DNA of 64,000 nucleotides from MTP4 sp052056915 (GCF_052056915.1 NZ_CP195119.1:806001-870000), one strand, 5' to 3'. Shown: positions 7,978 to 17,420, counted from the first letter of the stretch. Notes: generated by a model not told the origin, from the sequence alone. A program made the numbers and translations.

Positions 7978-9966
7978 ATGCGATATGAGCAGATAAACTT
8001 CAACAGGACCCTTAAGCCATCTCTTATTGAGCTGGGGTTATTCCTGATAGGAACAGGTATGCTCTACACGATCAGCCTTAATAACTACCTGCTCTTTCGC
8101 ATTGTGGTAAACCAGTTTAACGTCATAATAGCTTTCATGGTTTTCATAATAGTATGGAAATCGAAAGTTGTTTCGGAAAACCGATACCTTACATTTATCG
8201 GGACAGTACTTTTTTTCATAGCATGTCTTGGTTTTTTGCGTTCATTAGCATATGAACAGATAGGCGTGTTTCCCGGATATGGGGCAAATCTGCCTGCACA
8301 ACTCTGGATAGCTATAAGGTACCTGGAAAGCGCCTCCTTTTTTGTGGCTCCCCTGCTTTTGACAGGTTTTGTAGAGGATGAAAATGGATACAAAAAAACT
8401 AATGGAAATGACCGGTTTGCCCGGAAAGTATTCCTCTTATATGCCATAATTACGACCGCTCTTCTTATCTTAATTTTCCACTTTGGGAACTTCCCGGATT
8501 GTTACATAAAGGGGGTAGGGCTCACTCATTTTAAAATTTTCAGCGAATATATAATCTCATTCCTGTTTATCGGTTCACTGGTTCTCCTGTATCAAAAAAG
8601 AGACTGGTTCGAAAAACATGTTTTCAGGATACTTACGGCAGCCATAGTATTGTCCATCTTCGCGGAAGTGGCCCTTACCCACCACACATACACAGAAGAG
8701 GTTTTCAACTTTATAGGGCACACTTTTAATGTTCTGTCTTTTTACCTGATCTATGTAGCGATTGTGAAAACAGGCTTTGACGAGCCCTGCAGCCTTCTTT
8801 TCAGGGAACTTAAATTTCGGGAAGAAGCCCTGAGGAGAGAAACCATTTTTCTTAAGGACGACCAGGGCCGAATCTACAGGATGCTTGGAGTAGAGAAACC
8901 CACAACCTCCGGTGAACTTTCCGTGGAGGAAGTTCAGGCTAAAACAGGACAATGCAGCTCATTAGTGCAAAACCTCCAGGGAATGATCGGCTTTCGGCTT
9001 GACGAGAAAGGTGCTCCGGTATTCATTGAAGGGGCTATGGAAGAGATTACGGGATACAGTAAAAAGAGCTTCATTTCCGGGGAGGTAAAGTGGGCGGGAA
9101 TAGTCTTACCTGAAGACCGACCATTGCTTATTGAAAACCTGAAAAAGGCAAATTCAAAACCCGATTCCGCCCTCGAGCTGGAATACAGGATACGGAACAG
9201 AGACGGGGAGATAAGATGGGTAAGGGAACTCATTCAGGTCATCCCCGGAGACTCCGGAATCTCCGGAAAATTCCAGGGCTTTATTCATGATATCACCCGG
9301 CGTAAAATGGCTGAAGAAACCCTTACCAGGACTGAGGAGGCCCGAATAAAGGAAATCCACCACAGAATTAAGAATAACCTTCAGGTGATCTCATCATTGC
9401 TTAGCCTCCAGGCGGAAAAGTTCAGCGATAAGGAAACCCTTGAAGCGTTTAGAGAAAGCCAGAACCGCGTAGTTTCCATGTCCCTTATTCATGAAGAACT
9501 TTACAAGGGAAAAAACATGGAAACCCTTGATTTTGCGGCTTATCTTCGGAAGCTGACTTCGGAACTCCTCAGGTCTTATAGCATAGGAAATGAGAACGTT
9601 AGCCTGAAACTGAACATTGAGCCGATTTATATGGAAATGGATACTGCCATTCCCCTGGGAATTATTGTAAACGAGCTTGTTTCGAACTCCCTTAAGCACG
9701 CCTTCCCTGAAGAAAAAGAAGGAGAAATCCGGATAAGCCTTTTCGGACCGGAGAATTACGAAATAGAAGGTGAAAAGGACCTGCAGTTTACTTTGAGTAT
9801 AGCCGATAATGGGAAAGGCTTTCCTGAAGAAATCGATTTCAGGAATACGGAGTCCCTCGGGCTCCAGCTTGTGAACATTCTAGTGGAACAGATAGAAGGC
9901 TGCATCGAACTCAAAAGGGATAAAGGAACTGAATTCAATATCAATTTCACAAAAGAAGGAAATTGA
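7978..9966 (+). CDS. Membrane sensor histidine kinase: MASE3-like, PAS, HisKA_2, HATPase
   Basis: A 662-residue kinase. Residues 15-265 form about seven membrane helices resembling the MASE3 sensory domain. A short helical linker (FREEALRRE) follows, then a PAS domain at about 325-440 (EEITGYSKKSFISGE, and WVRELIQVIPGD). The H-box EIHHRIKNNLQVISSLLSLQ lies near residues 459-478, marking the HisKA_2/HWE-like class common in methanogens. The ATPase domain has N-box IVNELVSNSLKHAF and G-box DNGKGFPEE. No response regulator gene lies nearby, so the phosphotransfer partner is unknown. The gene is convergent with the amrS-like gene, with a tandem array between them. Confidence 0.9.
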   Translation: MRYEQINFNRTLKPSLIELGLFLIGTGMLYTISLNNYLLFRIVVNQFNVIIAFMVFIIVWKSKVVSENRYLTFIGTVLFFIACLGFLRSLAYEQIGVFPGYGANLPAQLWIAIRYLESASFFVAPLLLTGFVEDENGYKKTNGNDRFARKVFLLYAIITTALLILIFHFGNFPDCYIKGVGLTHFKIFSEYIISFLFIGSLVLLYQKRDWFEKHVFRILTAAIVLSIFAEVALTHHTYTEEVFNFIGHTFNVLSFYLIYVAIVKTGFDEPCSLLFRELKFREEALRRETIFLKDDQGRIYRMLGVEKPTTSGELSVEEVQAKTGQCSSLVQNLQGMIGFRLDEKGAPVFIEGAMEEITGYSKKSFISGEVKWAGIVLPEDRPLLIENLKKANSKPDSALELEYRIRNRDGEIRWVRELIQVIPGDSGISGKFQGFIHDITRRKMAEETLTRTEEARIKEIHHRIKNNLQVISSLLSLQAEKFSDKETLEAFRESQNRVVSMSLIHEELYKGKNMETLDFAAYLRKLTSELLRSYSIGNENVSLKLNIEPIYMEMDTAIPLGIIVNELVSNSLKHAFPEEKEGEIRISLFGPENYEIEGEKDLQFTLSIADNGKGFPEEIDFRNTESLGLQLVNILVEQIEGCIELKRDKGTEFNINFTKEGN

Positions 9967-10024
9967 AGGAAAATCTCCGCAAAAATGAGAAAAACAAACG
10001 GCCTGATAGAGAAAAATTCCGGTT

Positions 10025-10224
10025 CAGTTCAGGGTTATTATGTTTCCTTCAGTTCAGGGTTATTATGTTTCCTTCAGTTCAGGGTTATTATGTTTCCTTC
10101 AGTTCAGGGTTATTATTTTTCCTTCGGTTCAGGGTTATTATGTTTCCTTCAGTTCAGGGTTATTATGTTTCCTTCAGTTCAGGGTTATTATTTTTCCTTC
10201 AGTTCAGGGTTATTATTTTTCCGG
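10025..10224. repeat. 25-bp tandem array, eight copies, between convergent genes
   Basis: The core is cagttcagggttattat, followed by gtttcctt or ttttcctt. Eight consecutive 25-bp copies fill the gap between the kinase stop (9966) and the radical SAM stop (10241). Single-base variants are shared between non-adjacent copies, as expected from unequal crossing-over or slippage. Confidence 0.95.
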
Positions 10225-10240
10225 TTGTTATTTTTTTTCA

Positions 10241-11275
10241 TTAAGCTTTTGAAAGCCCCGGATATTCTCCGACAATCGGAATCAACTCCCCGCATTTAGG
10301 GCAGGTATTTTCAGGCGTTATATTATATTCCTGGACCTCCATGAAACTCCTGTCAATCAGGAGAGTGCCGCATTCGGGACAATAAGTATTCTCATACGGG
10401 TGTCCGGCTACATTACCCACGTAGACAAAACGCATTCCTTCTTTGATAGCAATCGAACGCGCCAGTTCGAGGGTCCCCACAGGGGTCCGGGGCAGGTCTT
10501 TCATCATATAATGGGGATAAAAACGGTTAAAATGAAGCGGGGTATCTTCCCCCAGGTTTTTGTGGACCCAGCGGGAGAGTTCCCGGATCTCGTCAGGCGA
10601 ATCGTTGTGGGTAGGAATGATAAGGTTAACAACCTCCACGTGGATCCCAAGTTTTTTTGCAAGAAGCGCTATTTCGAGCACAGGAGCAAGTTTTGCACTG
10701 CAGATATCCCTGTAGAACTCTTCGGTAAAAGCCTTGATGTCCACACTAAAGGCGTCAAGGTATGGGGCTATTTTTTCAAGGGCTTCGGGGCTAATGTAGC
10801 CGTTTGTAACGTAGCTGGTCATAAGTCCTGCTTCCTTTGCCAGTTTCGCCCCATCATAAGTGTACTCGTACCAGACTGTAGGTTCATTGTAAGTAAAGGA
10901 AACCGACTGGCACCCTGCCATCTTTGCCTGCTGGACAAGCTGCTGCGGACTGAGGCTTGAGGTATAAGCTTCTTCCAGAGGAACCTGGGAAAGAGTCCAG
11001 TTCTGGCAGTGCTTACAGCGGAAATTGCAGCCTATAGTCCCGACCGAGTACGCAAAAGATCCCGGGTAGAAGTGAAAAAGCGGTTTTTTTTCGATATGCT
11101 CCACCCCTTCGCTTGAGACGGTTCCGTAGACAAGGGAAAAAAGGCTGCCTTCGCAGTTTTCCCGGACTCCGCAGATACCCCTTTTTCCGGGAGCTATTTT
11201 GCACCGGTGGGCGCAGAGGGAGCAGCGGACCTTCTTGTCCCTGAGTTTTTCGTAAAACATTGCCTCATGAATCAT
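10241..11275 (-). CDS. amrS: AmmeMemoRadiSam system radical SAM enzyme AmrS
   Basis: A 344-residue radical SAM protein of the PflA-like AmrS group. The cluster motif is CNFRCKHC at about residues 84-91. An N-terminal cysteine pattern (CSLCAHRCKIAPGKRGICG) and a C-terminal zinc-ribbon-like pair (CPECG and CPKCG) flank the barrel. SFTYNEPTVWYEYTYD and GNVAGHPYENTYCPEC are typical of this family. AmrS often occurs with AmmeMemo proteins, but neither partner is in this window. The substrate is not established. It is convergent with the histidine kinase gene. Confidence 0.88.
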   Translation of the reverse strand: MIHEAMFYEKLRDKKVRCSLCAHRCKIAPGKRGICGVRENCEGSLFSLVYGTVSSEGVEHIEKKPLFHFYPGSFAYSVGTIGCNFRCKHCQNWTLSQVPLEEAYTSSLSPQQLVQQAKMAGCQSVSFTYNEPTVWYEYTYDGAKLAKEAGLMTSYVTNGYISPEALEKIAPYLDAFSVDIKAFTEEFYRDICSAKLAPVLEIALLAKKLGIHVEVVNLIIPTHNDSPDEIRELSRWVHKNLGEDTPLHFNRFYPHYMMKDLPRTPVGTLELARSIAIKEGMRFVYVGNVAGHPYENTYCPECGTLLIDRSFMEVQEYNITPENTCPKCGELIPIVGEYPGLSKA

Positions 11276-11472
11276 GGAAAGACCCTGTACAGATGATGGT
11301 TCTTAACGGATTAATAGCTAATTTCCTGAGAAATGTTCACAAGTCACAAAAATCCTGAAAAAACATCCATAAACCAAATAAATCCTGAAAAAACGTTCAA
11401 AAATTGAAATTTTGTTCAATATTCTGCTTAATGGTAAAATATTGAAGGGGAGAAGCCTGAAAGACACCCCAT

Positions 11473-12582
11473 TCAAATCTCAACCAGTTCATAATCCCGG
11501 CCACCAAGCCCGATCTTTTCCCCGTATTCGAGCTGGTGGGTCCCGTCGACTTTTGGCCAGGCCCCTTTAAACTTGTCAGCTCCAGCTTCGTGGTTGCACT
11601 GCAGGGAAGAGCCCTTGAATCCGACCTGTTTGTTCACGAGGTCGTAGCTTGCCTGATCCAGGGCAACCGGATCCATAGAGGCAAGAATCCCTATATCAGG
11701 CACGATAGGGGCATCACTCCAGGGTACGCAGTCGCAGTCGGGAGTTATTTTGAGCAGGAAGTTGATGTACCCAACTCTGCCCTGCTTATCCTTTACAGCC
11801 CCGTAAGCGTATTCTGTCAGGCACTCCAGGAATTCGGGGATATCGTTTTCCCAGTCAAGGTCAATGGCGTCTTCAGGGCAGACTTCCATGCACTGCCCGC
11901 AGCTTATGCAGATGGAAGGGCCGAGCTTCGAGGAATCTCCCTCGATTGAAGCGGCACCCACAGGGCAGATTTCCACGCATTTCCCGCAAGCTATGCACCT
12001 TTCTTCAACCACGTGAGGACTTGTCGGGTAGTGCTGGTCCTTTTTGCCTGCAGCAGGGGCACAGCCCATTGCCAGGTTCTTGATCGCCCCTCCAAAACCT
12101 GCCACGATGTGCCCCTTGAAGTGCGACATCACGACCATGGAATCGGCTGCCACGATATCGGACCCGATTTTCACGGACTTGAAATGCTTTTGCCTAATTT
12201 CGACCTCCGCTATGTTCTGGCTCTTCAGCCCGTCGGAAATGATCAGCGGAGCCCGGACCACGGAGTAATCAAACCCGTGCTCGATTGCCGTTGTCAGGTG
12301 GTCAACCGCATTGTGCCGGCTCCCCGAGTAGAGGGTATTCGTGTCCGTGACAAAAGGTTTTGCTCCGGCTGCTTTTACTTTATCAACCACCTGCCGGACA
12401 AAGACAGGGTTGATATACCCATCATTTCCATACTCCCCGAAATGGATCTTGATTGCCGTCAGGTCGTCTACCCCCAGGAGTTCGACAAACCCCGCTTCAT
12501 CAAAAAGCCTCTGGATCTTGCTGATTTTGTTATCATTGGGGTTTTGCGCCCTTAAGTCTGCGAAATATACCTTACTTGCCGT
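11473..12582 (-). CDS. DUF362 protein with two 4Fe-4S ferredoxin motifs; apparent ACG start
   Basis: DUF362 fused to a bacterial-type ferredoxin insert: CIACGKCVEICPVGA and CISCGQCMEVCPEDA each bind a 4Fe-4S cluster (about residues 195-250). The role is probably electron transfer or assembly in anaerobic metabolism, but the reaction is unknown. The first ordinary start is a GTG at 12388-12390, which gives 305 residues. The frame stays open for 64 more codons with typical DUF362 sequence (LTAIKIHFGEYGNDGYINP) up to an ACG at 12580-12582. AAGGAGGG lies 6 nt before the ACG, and an in-frame TAA lies just upstream. No ATG, GTG or TTG occurs between. I therefore annotate from the ACG (369 residues). 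Confidence 0.85.
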   Translation of the reverse strand, partial: TASKVYFADLRAQNPNDNKISKIQRLFDEAGFVELLGVDDLTAIKIHFGEYGNDGYINPVFVRQVVDKVKAAGAKPFVTDTNTLYSGSRHNAVDHLTTAIEHGFDYSVVRAPLIISDGLKSQNIAEVEIRQKHFKSVKIGSDIVAADSMVVMSHFKGHIVAGFGGAIKNLAMGCAPAAGKKDQHYPTSPHVVEERCIACGKCVEICPVGAASIEGDSSKLGPSICISCGQCMEVCPEDAIDLDWENDIPEFLECLTEYAYGAVKDKQGRVGYINFLLKITPDCDCVPWSDAPIVPDIGILASMDPVALDQASYDLVNKQVGFKGSSLQCNHEAGADKFKGAWPKVDGTHQLEYGEKIGLGGRDYELVEI

Positions 12583-12763
12583 ATGAGTCCCTCCTTATGA
12601 AAAAGATTAATTTGATGTTTCTTTTATGACCTTTTATTCTTCTTATATCCATTTTAGTTCTATTTTATCCTGGATTTGTCCTTGTTTTATCCTTAAACTA
12701 CGTAATCAAGAAAGTCCTGTTTCCTTTTAGGCATTGCGCTTTCCAAAAACCGGGAAAGCTATT

Positions 12764-12862
12764 TCATCCACATAATATCAAAAAAAGGAGGCGTTTTCCA
12801 TCCACATAGTATCAAAAACAAGGAGGCATTTTCCATCCACATAATATCAAAAAACAAGGAAA
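12764..12862. repeat. About 36-bp direct repeat, three copies, in spacer 12583-13044
   Basis: Three copies share catccacataatatcaaaa followed by an A-rich stretch and, in the first two, ggaggc(g/a)ttttc. The rest of this 462-bp spacer has no convincing gene; a minus-strand frame through the repeats is an artefact of them. Confidence 0.8.
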
Positions 12863-13044
12863 CCATATTCTGAACCCAATAGGAAGCCGGGACTCTCACC
12901 GGGCGCCAAAGGCGGCCGGCTTTTTCCTGAAAATGAAAAAGAAAAAGGAGCAGAAAGAAATACAACAACGTCCTCCTCCGCCTCAAGCTCTGAAAGCAAA
13001 AAAGCAGCCCCTGCTCCAGAGCGATACCCCCACAATGTCTGATC

Positions 13045-13947
13045 TTATTTATCCAACCCTTCTTCTTGCAGGAAATAATCGATTAGCTTTCTTGAGATAC
13101 TGATTTTCCCGGGCAGGACCGGAAGTTTCTCAGCCGGGAACCAGCCAGCATCCTCGATCTCCACACCGTCTGGCCGGATTTCTCCGGATTCGTATTCCGC
13201 GGTGAACCCGATCATCAGGGAGTTTGGAAACGGCCAGGCCTGAGTCCCGAAATAGGTGATGTTTCTGACTTCAATTCCGACTTCCTCTCTGATTTCCCGG
13301 ACAACGGCAGACTCTGCCGATTCCCCGGGTTCGACGAAGCCTGCGACCAGGCCGTAGAGAGCGGGAGGGAAATTCGGGGACCTGGCAAGCAGGATTTCCT
13401 TTCCTTTTTTGATGAGCACGATTACCGCAGGCGAGATCCTGGGGTAGAAAAGTTCCCCGCAGTTGGGGCATTTCTTTCCCCTTTCCCCGGCCATAGGGAG
13501 AGTTCCTGTCCCGCAGCGGCTGCAAAACTGGTTGACCCTGTCCCATTCCATAACCTGGACCGCCTTGTTCACGAGCGAAAAGCACCTTTCACTGAGCTTC
13601 GCATGTGCCTGCCTGAGGTCCAGAAATTCCATTCCTTCCGGAGCCTCTACACCCTCTTCAAGTTCCACGGAATAGCAGTGGAGCCCTTCAAGCGTACCCA
13701 TGTACTGTTCCCTGACAGCCGAAAGCCCGAGCTCTCCGAAGTCCTGTAGCTTCGGGACAGCTGTCGGGTTTTTCTTCACTTTGAGAAGAATGTCCCGACC
13801 CCGAAATGCAAACCAGAGCGCAGGCTCCTGCCTGTCAGCGGGGGCTTCGACACCTATAAGAAATTTCGGGTCCGGATTCATTTTCGTTATTGAGGAAGTT
13901 TTCGTGATTGAAGAAGTGTTCGTGGTTGAGGAAGTCATGGTGCTCAT
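13045..13947 (-). CDS. nudC: NudC-type Nudix hydrolase (NAD(H) pyrophosphatase)
   Basis: Hydrolyses NADH or NAD to NMN(H) and AMP; bacterial relatives also remove NAD caps from RNA. The 300-residue protein has an N-terminal domain, then a zinc ribbon (CSRCG...CPNCG, about residues 142-163) and the Nudix box GFVEPGESAESAVVREIREE near 207-226. The family signature after the box appears as TQAWPFPNS (SQPWPFPxS in the family). The first 22 residues are low-complexity (TSSITK repeats encoded by an 18-bp tandem repeat); conserved sequence starts at MNPDPKFLIG, so translation may begin at 13881. A TATA-like stretch near 13961-13974 fits the longer form with almost no leader. Confidence 0.88.
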   Translation of the reverse strand: MSTMTSSTTNTSSITKTSSITKMNPDPKFLIGVEAPADRQEPALWFAFRGRDILLKVKKNPTAVPKLQDFGELGLSAVREQYMGTLEGLHCYSVELEEGVEAPEGMEFLDLRQAHAKLSERCFSLVNKAVQVMEWDRVNQFCSRCGTGTLPMAGERGKKCPNCGELFYPRISPAVIVLIKKGKEILLARSPNFPPALYGLVAGFVEPGESAESAVVREIREEVGIEVRNITYFGTQAWPFPNSLMIGFTAEYESGEIRPDGVEIEDAGWFPAEKLPVLPGKISISRKLIDYFLQEEGLDK

Positions 13948-14204
13948 ACTTTTTGGGTTTTATTCTATATTACGTTACTATCCGATATTTATATCTCACT
14001 TATTTTATTTTTGCTTTTGCAATAGATCCGGGAATTTGTTTTTGAGGTGATTGATTTTCATTTTGAAGATCCTTCTGGAATAATTTTAAATATTAATCTG
14101 CTTGAAAGAAGAATAGTGATATAAGGGAGGCAGGGGTTCTTCTGGTCCTTTCGGCTTTCCACAGAATTAAGCCATGTGAGATTTGCCTTGAGGGGAGTTT
14201 TGAT

Positions 14205-15506
14205 TTGACTGAGAACAAAGATAACAACATAGCTATTTATCTCGATTTTGAAAACCTTGTGATTTCTTCCGAGGAAGTGTACATTTCCAAGGAAAAGCCC
14301 CTTTCGCTGGGGCCTATAGTGGATTTTGCAGCAAGCAGAGGTAACATCTCCATAAAGAGAGCTTATGCTAACTGGCAGCCTTACCATTTCAGCCAGTATG
14401 AAAGAGCCCTGCTTAACAACGGGTTTGAACTGGTCCACCTTCCCTTGACCTCAGCCCAGGGAAAGAACGGCGTGGATGTCCGCCTGGCGGTGGACGTGAT
14501 GGAGAACCTTGAACTGTTTCCATCCATCGACATGATTGTAATAGGGTCAGGAGATACGGATTTCATCCCCCTCCTGCAAAAGATTCGGGCAAGGGGCAAG
14601 AGCGTTCTCGTGGTCGGCTTTGACCACTCAGTAGGCAGCCTCGTCAAGAGCAACTGCACGGAATTCAAGTCCCTTAACGAACTACTGGGAGAACCGGAAA
14701 CGGAAACGGAAACGGAAACGGAATCCGAGATGATAGGTCCGCAGGAAATCGGCGAAGAAGAAGAAGAAGAAGAAGAAGAAGAAGAAGAGGGGGAAGAGGA
14801 GGAAGAAGAGGCCTACGGAACAGGGAGCAAAAGCATAGATGCCGCCGGCAGGGATGTTATGATCCGGTATATAAAGAACCGGTCGGACGAAGAGCCGGTC
14901 CTGATGTCGAACCTCAAGGTTGGCCTGAAACGCATAGACCCCTCCTTTTCGGAAAAAAAATTTGGATTTTCCTCCTTTAAGAAATACGTGGAATCTCTTG
15001 AAGGCGACCTCGTAGAGAGGATAACCCGCAACGAAAAAGGCGTTTACGAAGTCCACCTGGTCGATGCCGGAGATATAAAGACCACCAGTGTAGACGCAAC
15101 CCAGAAAGCTAAAAAGTACCTCAAAACCCTGAAGTACCAGAAAGCAAACAGCCGGAGGTCTGCCCTATGCAGAAACATCTACAAACATTACAGAGGGGAC
15201 GCCGAACACTCCATGCAGAGCGTAACCGATCACCTCTATTCCAGAATGGGTTCAAGCCGGAAGATCTCCAGAAAAGCAATCCAGAAATTTGTCATAACAC
15301 TCTTTGAAGGAGGAGCGCTGGTCTATTCCCGCAAAGCTGAAAAAGGCACCCTCGGAGCTCTTAAAGACAGGCCCCTGAAACTCGCAGATTCGATCAAAGA
15401 CCCCTACATGATAGAAAAAGCCTATATCAAAAGGGTCAGAGAAATCCTGAACAGTGAATTCCCGGACCTGGACGAGAATATAATCAATCAAACGGTGAAC
15501 CACTGA
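14205..15506 (+). CDS. NYN-domain (LabA/PIN-like) putative RNase with acidic linker and LOTUS/OST-HTH-like C-terminus
   Basis: A 433-residue protein starting with TTG, preceded by GAGGGGAG at good spacing. Residues 7-155 are a NYN domain with the acidic metal-binding residues of the fold: IAIYLDFENL, GVDVRLAVDVME and VIGSGDTDFIPLLQ. The linker (about 165-210) encodes TE repeats from a 6-bp tandem and a run of 15 or more glutamates from (GAA)n. The C-terminal part contains two helical winged-type segments (about 215-285 and 300-375; FSEKKFGFSSFKKYV is typical of OST-HTH/LOTUS domains). NYN-LOTUS proteins act on RNA in bacteria and eukaryotes. The target here is unknown. Confidence 0.8.
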   Translation: MTENKDNNIAIYLDFENLVISSEEVYISKEKPLSLGPIVDFAASRGNISIKRAYANWQPYHFSQYERALLNNGFELVHLPLTSAQGKNGVDVRLAVDVMENLELFPSIDMIVIGSGDTDFIPLLQKIRARGKSVLVVGFDHSVGSLVKSNCTEFKSLNELLGEPETETETETESEMIGPQEIGEEEEEEEEEEEEGEEEEEEAYGTGSKSIDAAGRDVMIRYIKNRSDEEPVLMSNLKVGLKRIDPSFSEKKFGFSSFKKYVESLEGDLVERITRNEKGVYEVHLVDAGDIKTTSVDATQKAKKYLKTLKYQKANSRRSALCRNIYKHYRGDAEHSMQSVTDHLYSRMGSSRKISRKAIQKFVITLFEGGALVYSRKAEKGTLGALKDRPLKLADSIKDPYMIEKAYIKRVREILNSEFPDLDENIINQTVNH

Positions 15507-15867
15507 GTGAGGAGCTCACCTGAAGATATTTTTACTCAAAATCCAGAGGATACAACGCTATATTTATTTTTTGCAGCTACAAATATTGGTGTAGCTCAAT
15601 TTCCTTCTTTTTAAAACTCCAAAATACAGGGATTTTCTCATTTACCCCGGAGAAGAATACTTTTTTTGAACCGGTTTCCATAAACAGTTTCCGTAGAGAG
15701 ACTGCTGTGAGCAAGATTCTGAACGGGATATTTCAGCACTTTTAATCTTGAAAATTTAGTGGAGGAGACGAGAAGATATGAAAGATGTTTCTATATAATG
15801 AAAAGAATACTGAAAATTATAATATAATATGAATAATTAATGAAAAATACCTGGAAGGGGGGTTATT
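15507..15867. other. 361-bp spacer without a gene
   Basis: AT-rich sequence after the NYN gene. I see no RNA gene, strong hairpin or repeat array in it. Confidence 0.5.
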
Positions 15868-16125
15868 TTGGGATATACTAAAGCTATACTGACATTACTT
15901 TTCTTATTAATTATAGACATCCCAACCGCAAGCGCCGGATGGGAAGAACTTCTTGATGATGCGAGTTCTACCGCAGAAGACCGGTCAGATTATGAAAACA
16001 GCGACTGGGAGAACTATGAAGATGGAATAATTGATAACTTCCATTTCAACAAAAAACTCGGATATCCTGAATATGATAGTGGTAACTACCAATCACAAAA
16101 TGAAATTGACCGGACATTGAGATAG
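15868..16125 (+). CDS. Small secreted acidic protein of unknown function
   Basis: An 85-residue frame starting with TTG and preceded by a very strong ribosome site (GGAAGGGGGG). The first 23 residues form a clear signal peptide (AILTLLFLLIIDIPTASA). The mature 60 residues are acidic and rich in D, E, Y and N, with no cysteines or recognisable domain. The strong ribosome site and export signal make it a likely real gene despite its size. It stands alone between the NYN gene and a membrane coiled-coil gene. Confidence 0.6.
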   Translation: MGYTKAILTLLFLLIIDIPTASAGWEELLDDASSTAEDRSDYENSDWENYEDGIIDNFHFNKKLGYPEYDSGNYQSQNEIDRTLR

Positions 16126-16353
16126 TCCGGAAAAACGCGCACAAAGAGAGTAAAAATCACCGGGATAAAAACCCAAAAGTGAGTCAGTAAAACTCGGACG
16201 CTAAGGGGAAACAGTTTTCCATAAACCAAAAGCCAGCGAGTAAAAGAGATTGGATTCCGGAGATATATTTTTTATAAAAACCAGATTTCTATATTATAAT
16301 ATTCCGGAATTATTACCACTTAAGTTATTTTTTAATCTCGCACCCCCTAAAAA

Positions 16354-16365
16354 TTAATATATTTA
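16354..16365 (+). promoter_or_regulatory. TATA box of the membrane coiled-coil gene
   Basis: TTAATATATTTA lies about 18-29 nt before the ATG at 16383, which implies a transcript with almost no leader. Confidence 0.4.
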
Positions 16366-16382
16366 GAACCTAATTACTAAGT

Positions 16383-17420
16383 ATGGATAGTGCCCACACA
16401 CTCCCCGCCATCTTCCTCGCCGTAGTCGGGACGATGTACACGGTCCTCGTTGCTTTTACGATCCCCTCGGTCAGGCGTCTGGATAAAAATGGGGAAGGGA
16501 TCAGAAAAGTACTCATTCATTTTACGGCATTATCTGTCACCGCTTTTTTTGACATGGCTTATAATGCGTACATTCTTTACATAATGAACGGGGGAAAACC
16601 CGTAAGCCAGCTCCACATACTTGCAAAGCTCTTTCCCTCACTAAGCTATTTTCACTGGGTATGGACCTTTTCCACCATATCGATTGTGTATATCCTTTTC
16701 TTTTCATGTGGGCTTCTGTACCTGGTAGTGCTCACGCTGCGGTCGATAAAGATTGAGGAGCTGGAAGCTCAATGGGAAAAAAATGAGGGAGAGACCCTTG
16801 AAATTCAGGAAAAAAAAGAGGGTGAATTATCGGAACTCGAAGAGAAAAACATTTTACTTAGACAGTTGAAAACCGAATTCTCAGTAGAGTTCAAAGAAGC
16901 CCGCACCGAAATCCGGGAAAAAGTAAAAATCATCGTCCGGAAGGAACAAATGATCCGGTCTGGAGCTGTGAGTGCGGAAATCAGGGAAATGCTCAATCCC
17001 GCAATCGAACTCTCAGGTCCGGAAGAAAGCCCGTTCGAAGAATACATCACAAGAGCCGAAAAAATAAAGGATGTTGAAGGTTTGCCCGAAGACCTGCTCC
17101 GGACCATCAGGGAATACCGGGCCTGCCTGGAAAGCATAGATGAAAAGTTCAGAGAATTCATACTGGAATATAACGATGCAAAACGGGAAAAGAATGCTAT
17201 TTTCGAGGCCCTGCAGGAGCTGGAAAATGAGCTGGAGATACTTGAAGAGGAAAATGAGGGCCTGGAAAAGCAATTAAAAGGACTGGATGGAGCGTTTCAG
17301 GTCGCGCTTTTAACTGATAAAATAAATTACGTTCTTGTAAAGGTTTCGGAGCAAGCAGCCGGAAGGCTAAAGGGACTGAAAAAGCCGACAACTTCGAGCC
17401 CGGGGAGAAACGAACTCTGA
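16383..17420 (+). CDS. Membrane protein with long cytosolic coiled coil, unknown function
   Basis: A 345-residue protein I do not recognise. Three membrane segments lie in the first 125 residues (about 8-29, 46-68 and 95-120). The rest is charged and predicted to form coiled coil, rich in E and K (for example ELENELEILEEENEGLEKQL near 280-300). A less charged region (EMLNPAIELSGPEESPFEEY, about 200-220) breaks the coil. The layout, a membrane anchor plus a cytosolic rod, suits a scaffold or sensor. No enzymatic motif is visible. The downstream gene is convergent. Confidence 0.75.
   Translation: MDSAHTLPAIFLAVVGTMYTVLVAFTIPSVRRLDKNGEGIRKVLIHFTALSVTAFFDMAYNAYILYIMNGGKPVSQLHILAKLFPSLSYFHWVWTFSTISIVYILFFSCGLLYLVVLTLRSIKIEELEAQWEKNEGETLEIQEKKEGELSELEEKNILLRQLKTEFSVEFKEARTEIREKVKIIVRKEQMIRSGAVSAEIREMLNPAIELSGPEESPFEEYITRAEKIKDVEGLPEDLLRTIREYRACLESIDEKFREFILEYNDAKREKNAIFEALQELENELEILEEENEGLEKQLKGLDGAFQVALLTDKINYVLVKVSEQAAGRLKGLKKPTTSSPGRNEL

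Noticed and set aside
9963..10299. Plus-strand frames of 70-104 codons (QGYYVSFSSGLL repeats)
   Set aside because: All three frames stay open because the 25-bp repeat contains no stop; this is a repeat artefact.
12759..13035. Minus-strand frames between the Nudix and DUF362 genes
   Set aside because: They read through the 36-bp repeats and have no ribosome site or recognisable sequence.
14682..15056. Minus-strand frame with poly-Phe inside the NYN gene
   Set aside because: Antisense of the glutamate tract; the plus-strand NYN protein has clear motifs.
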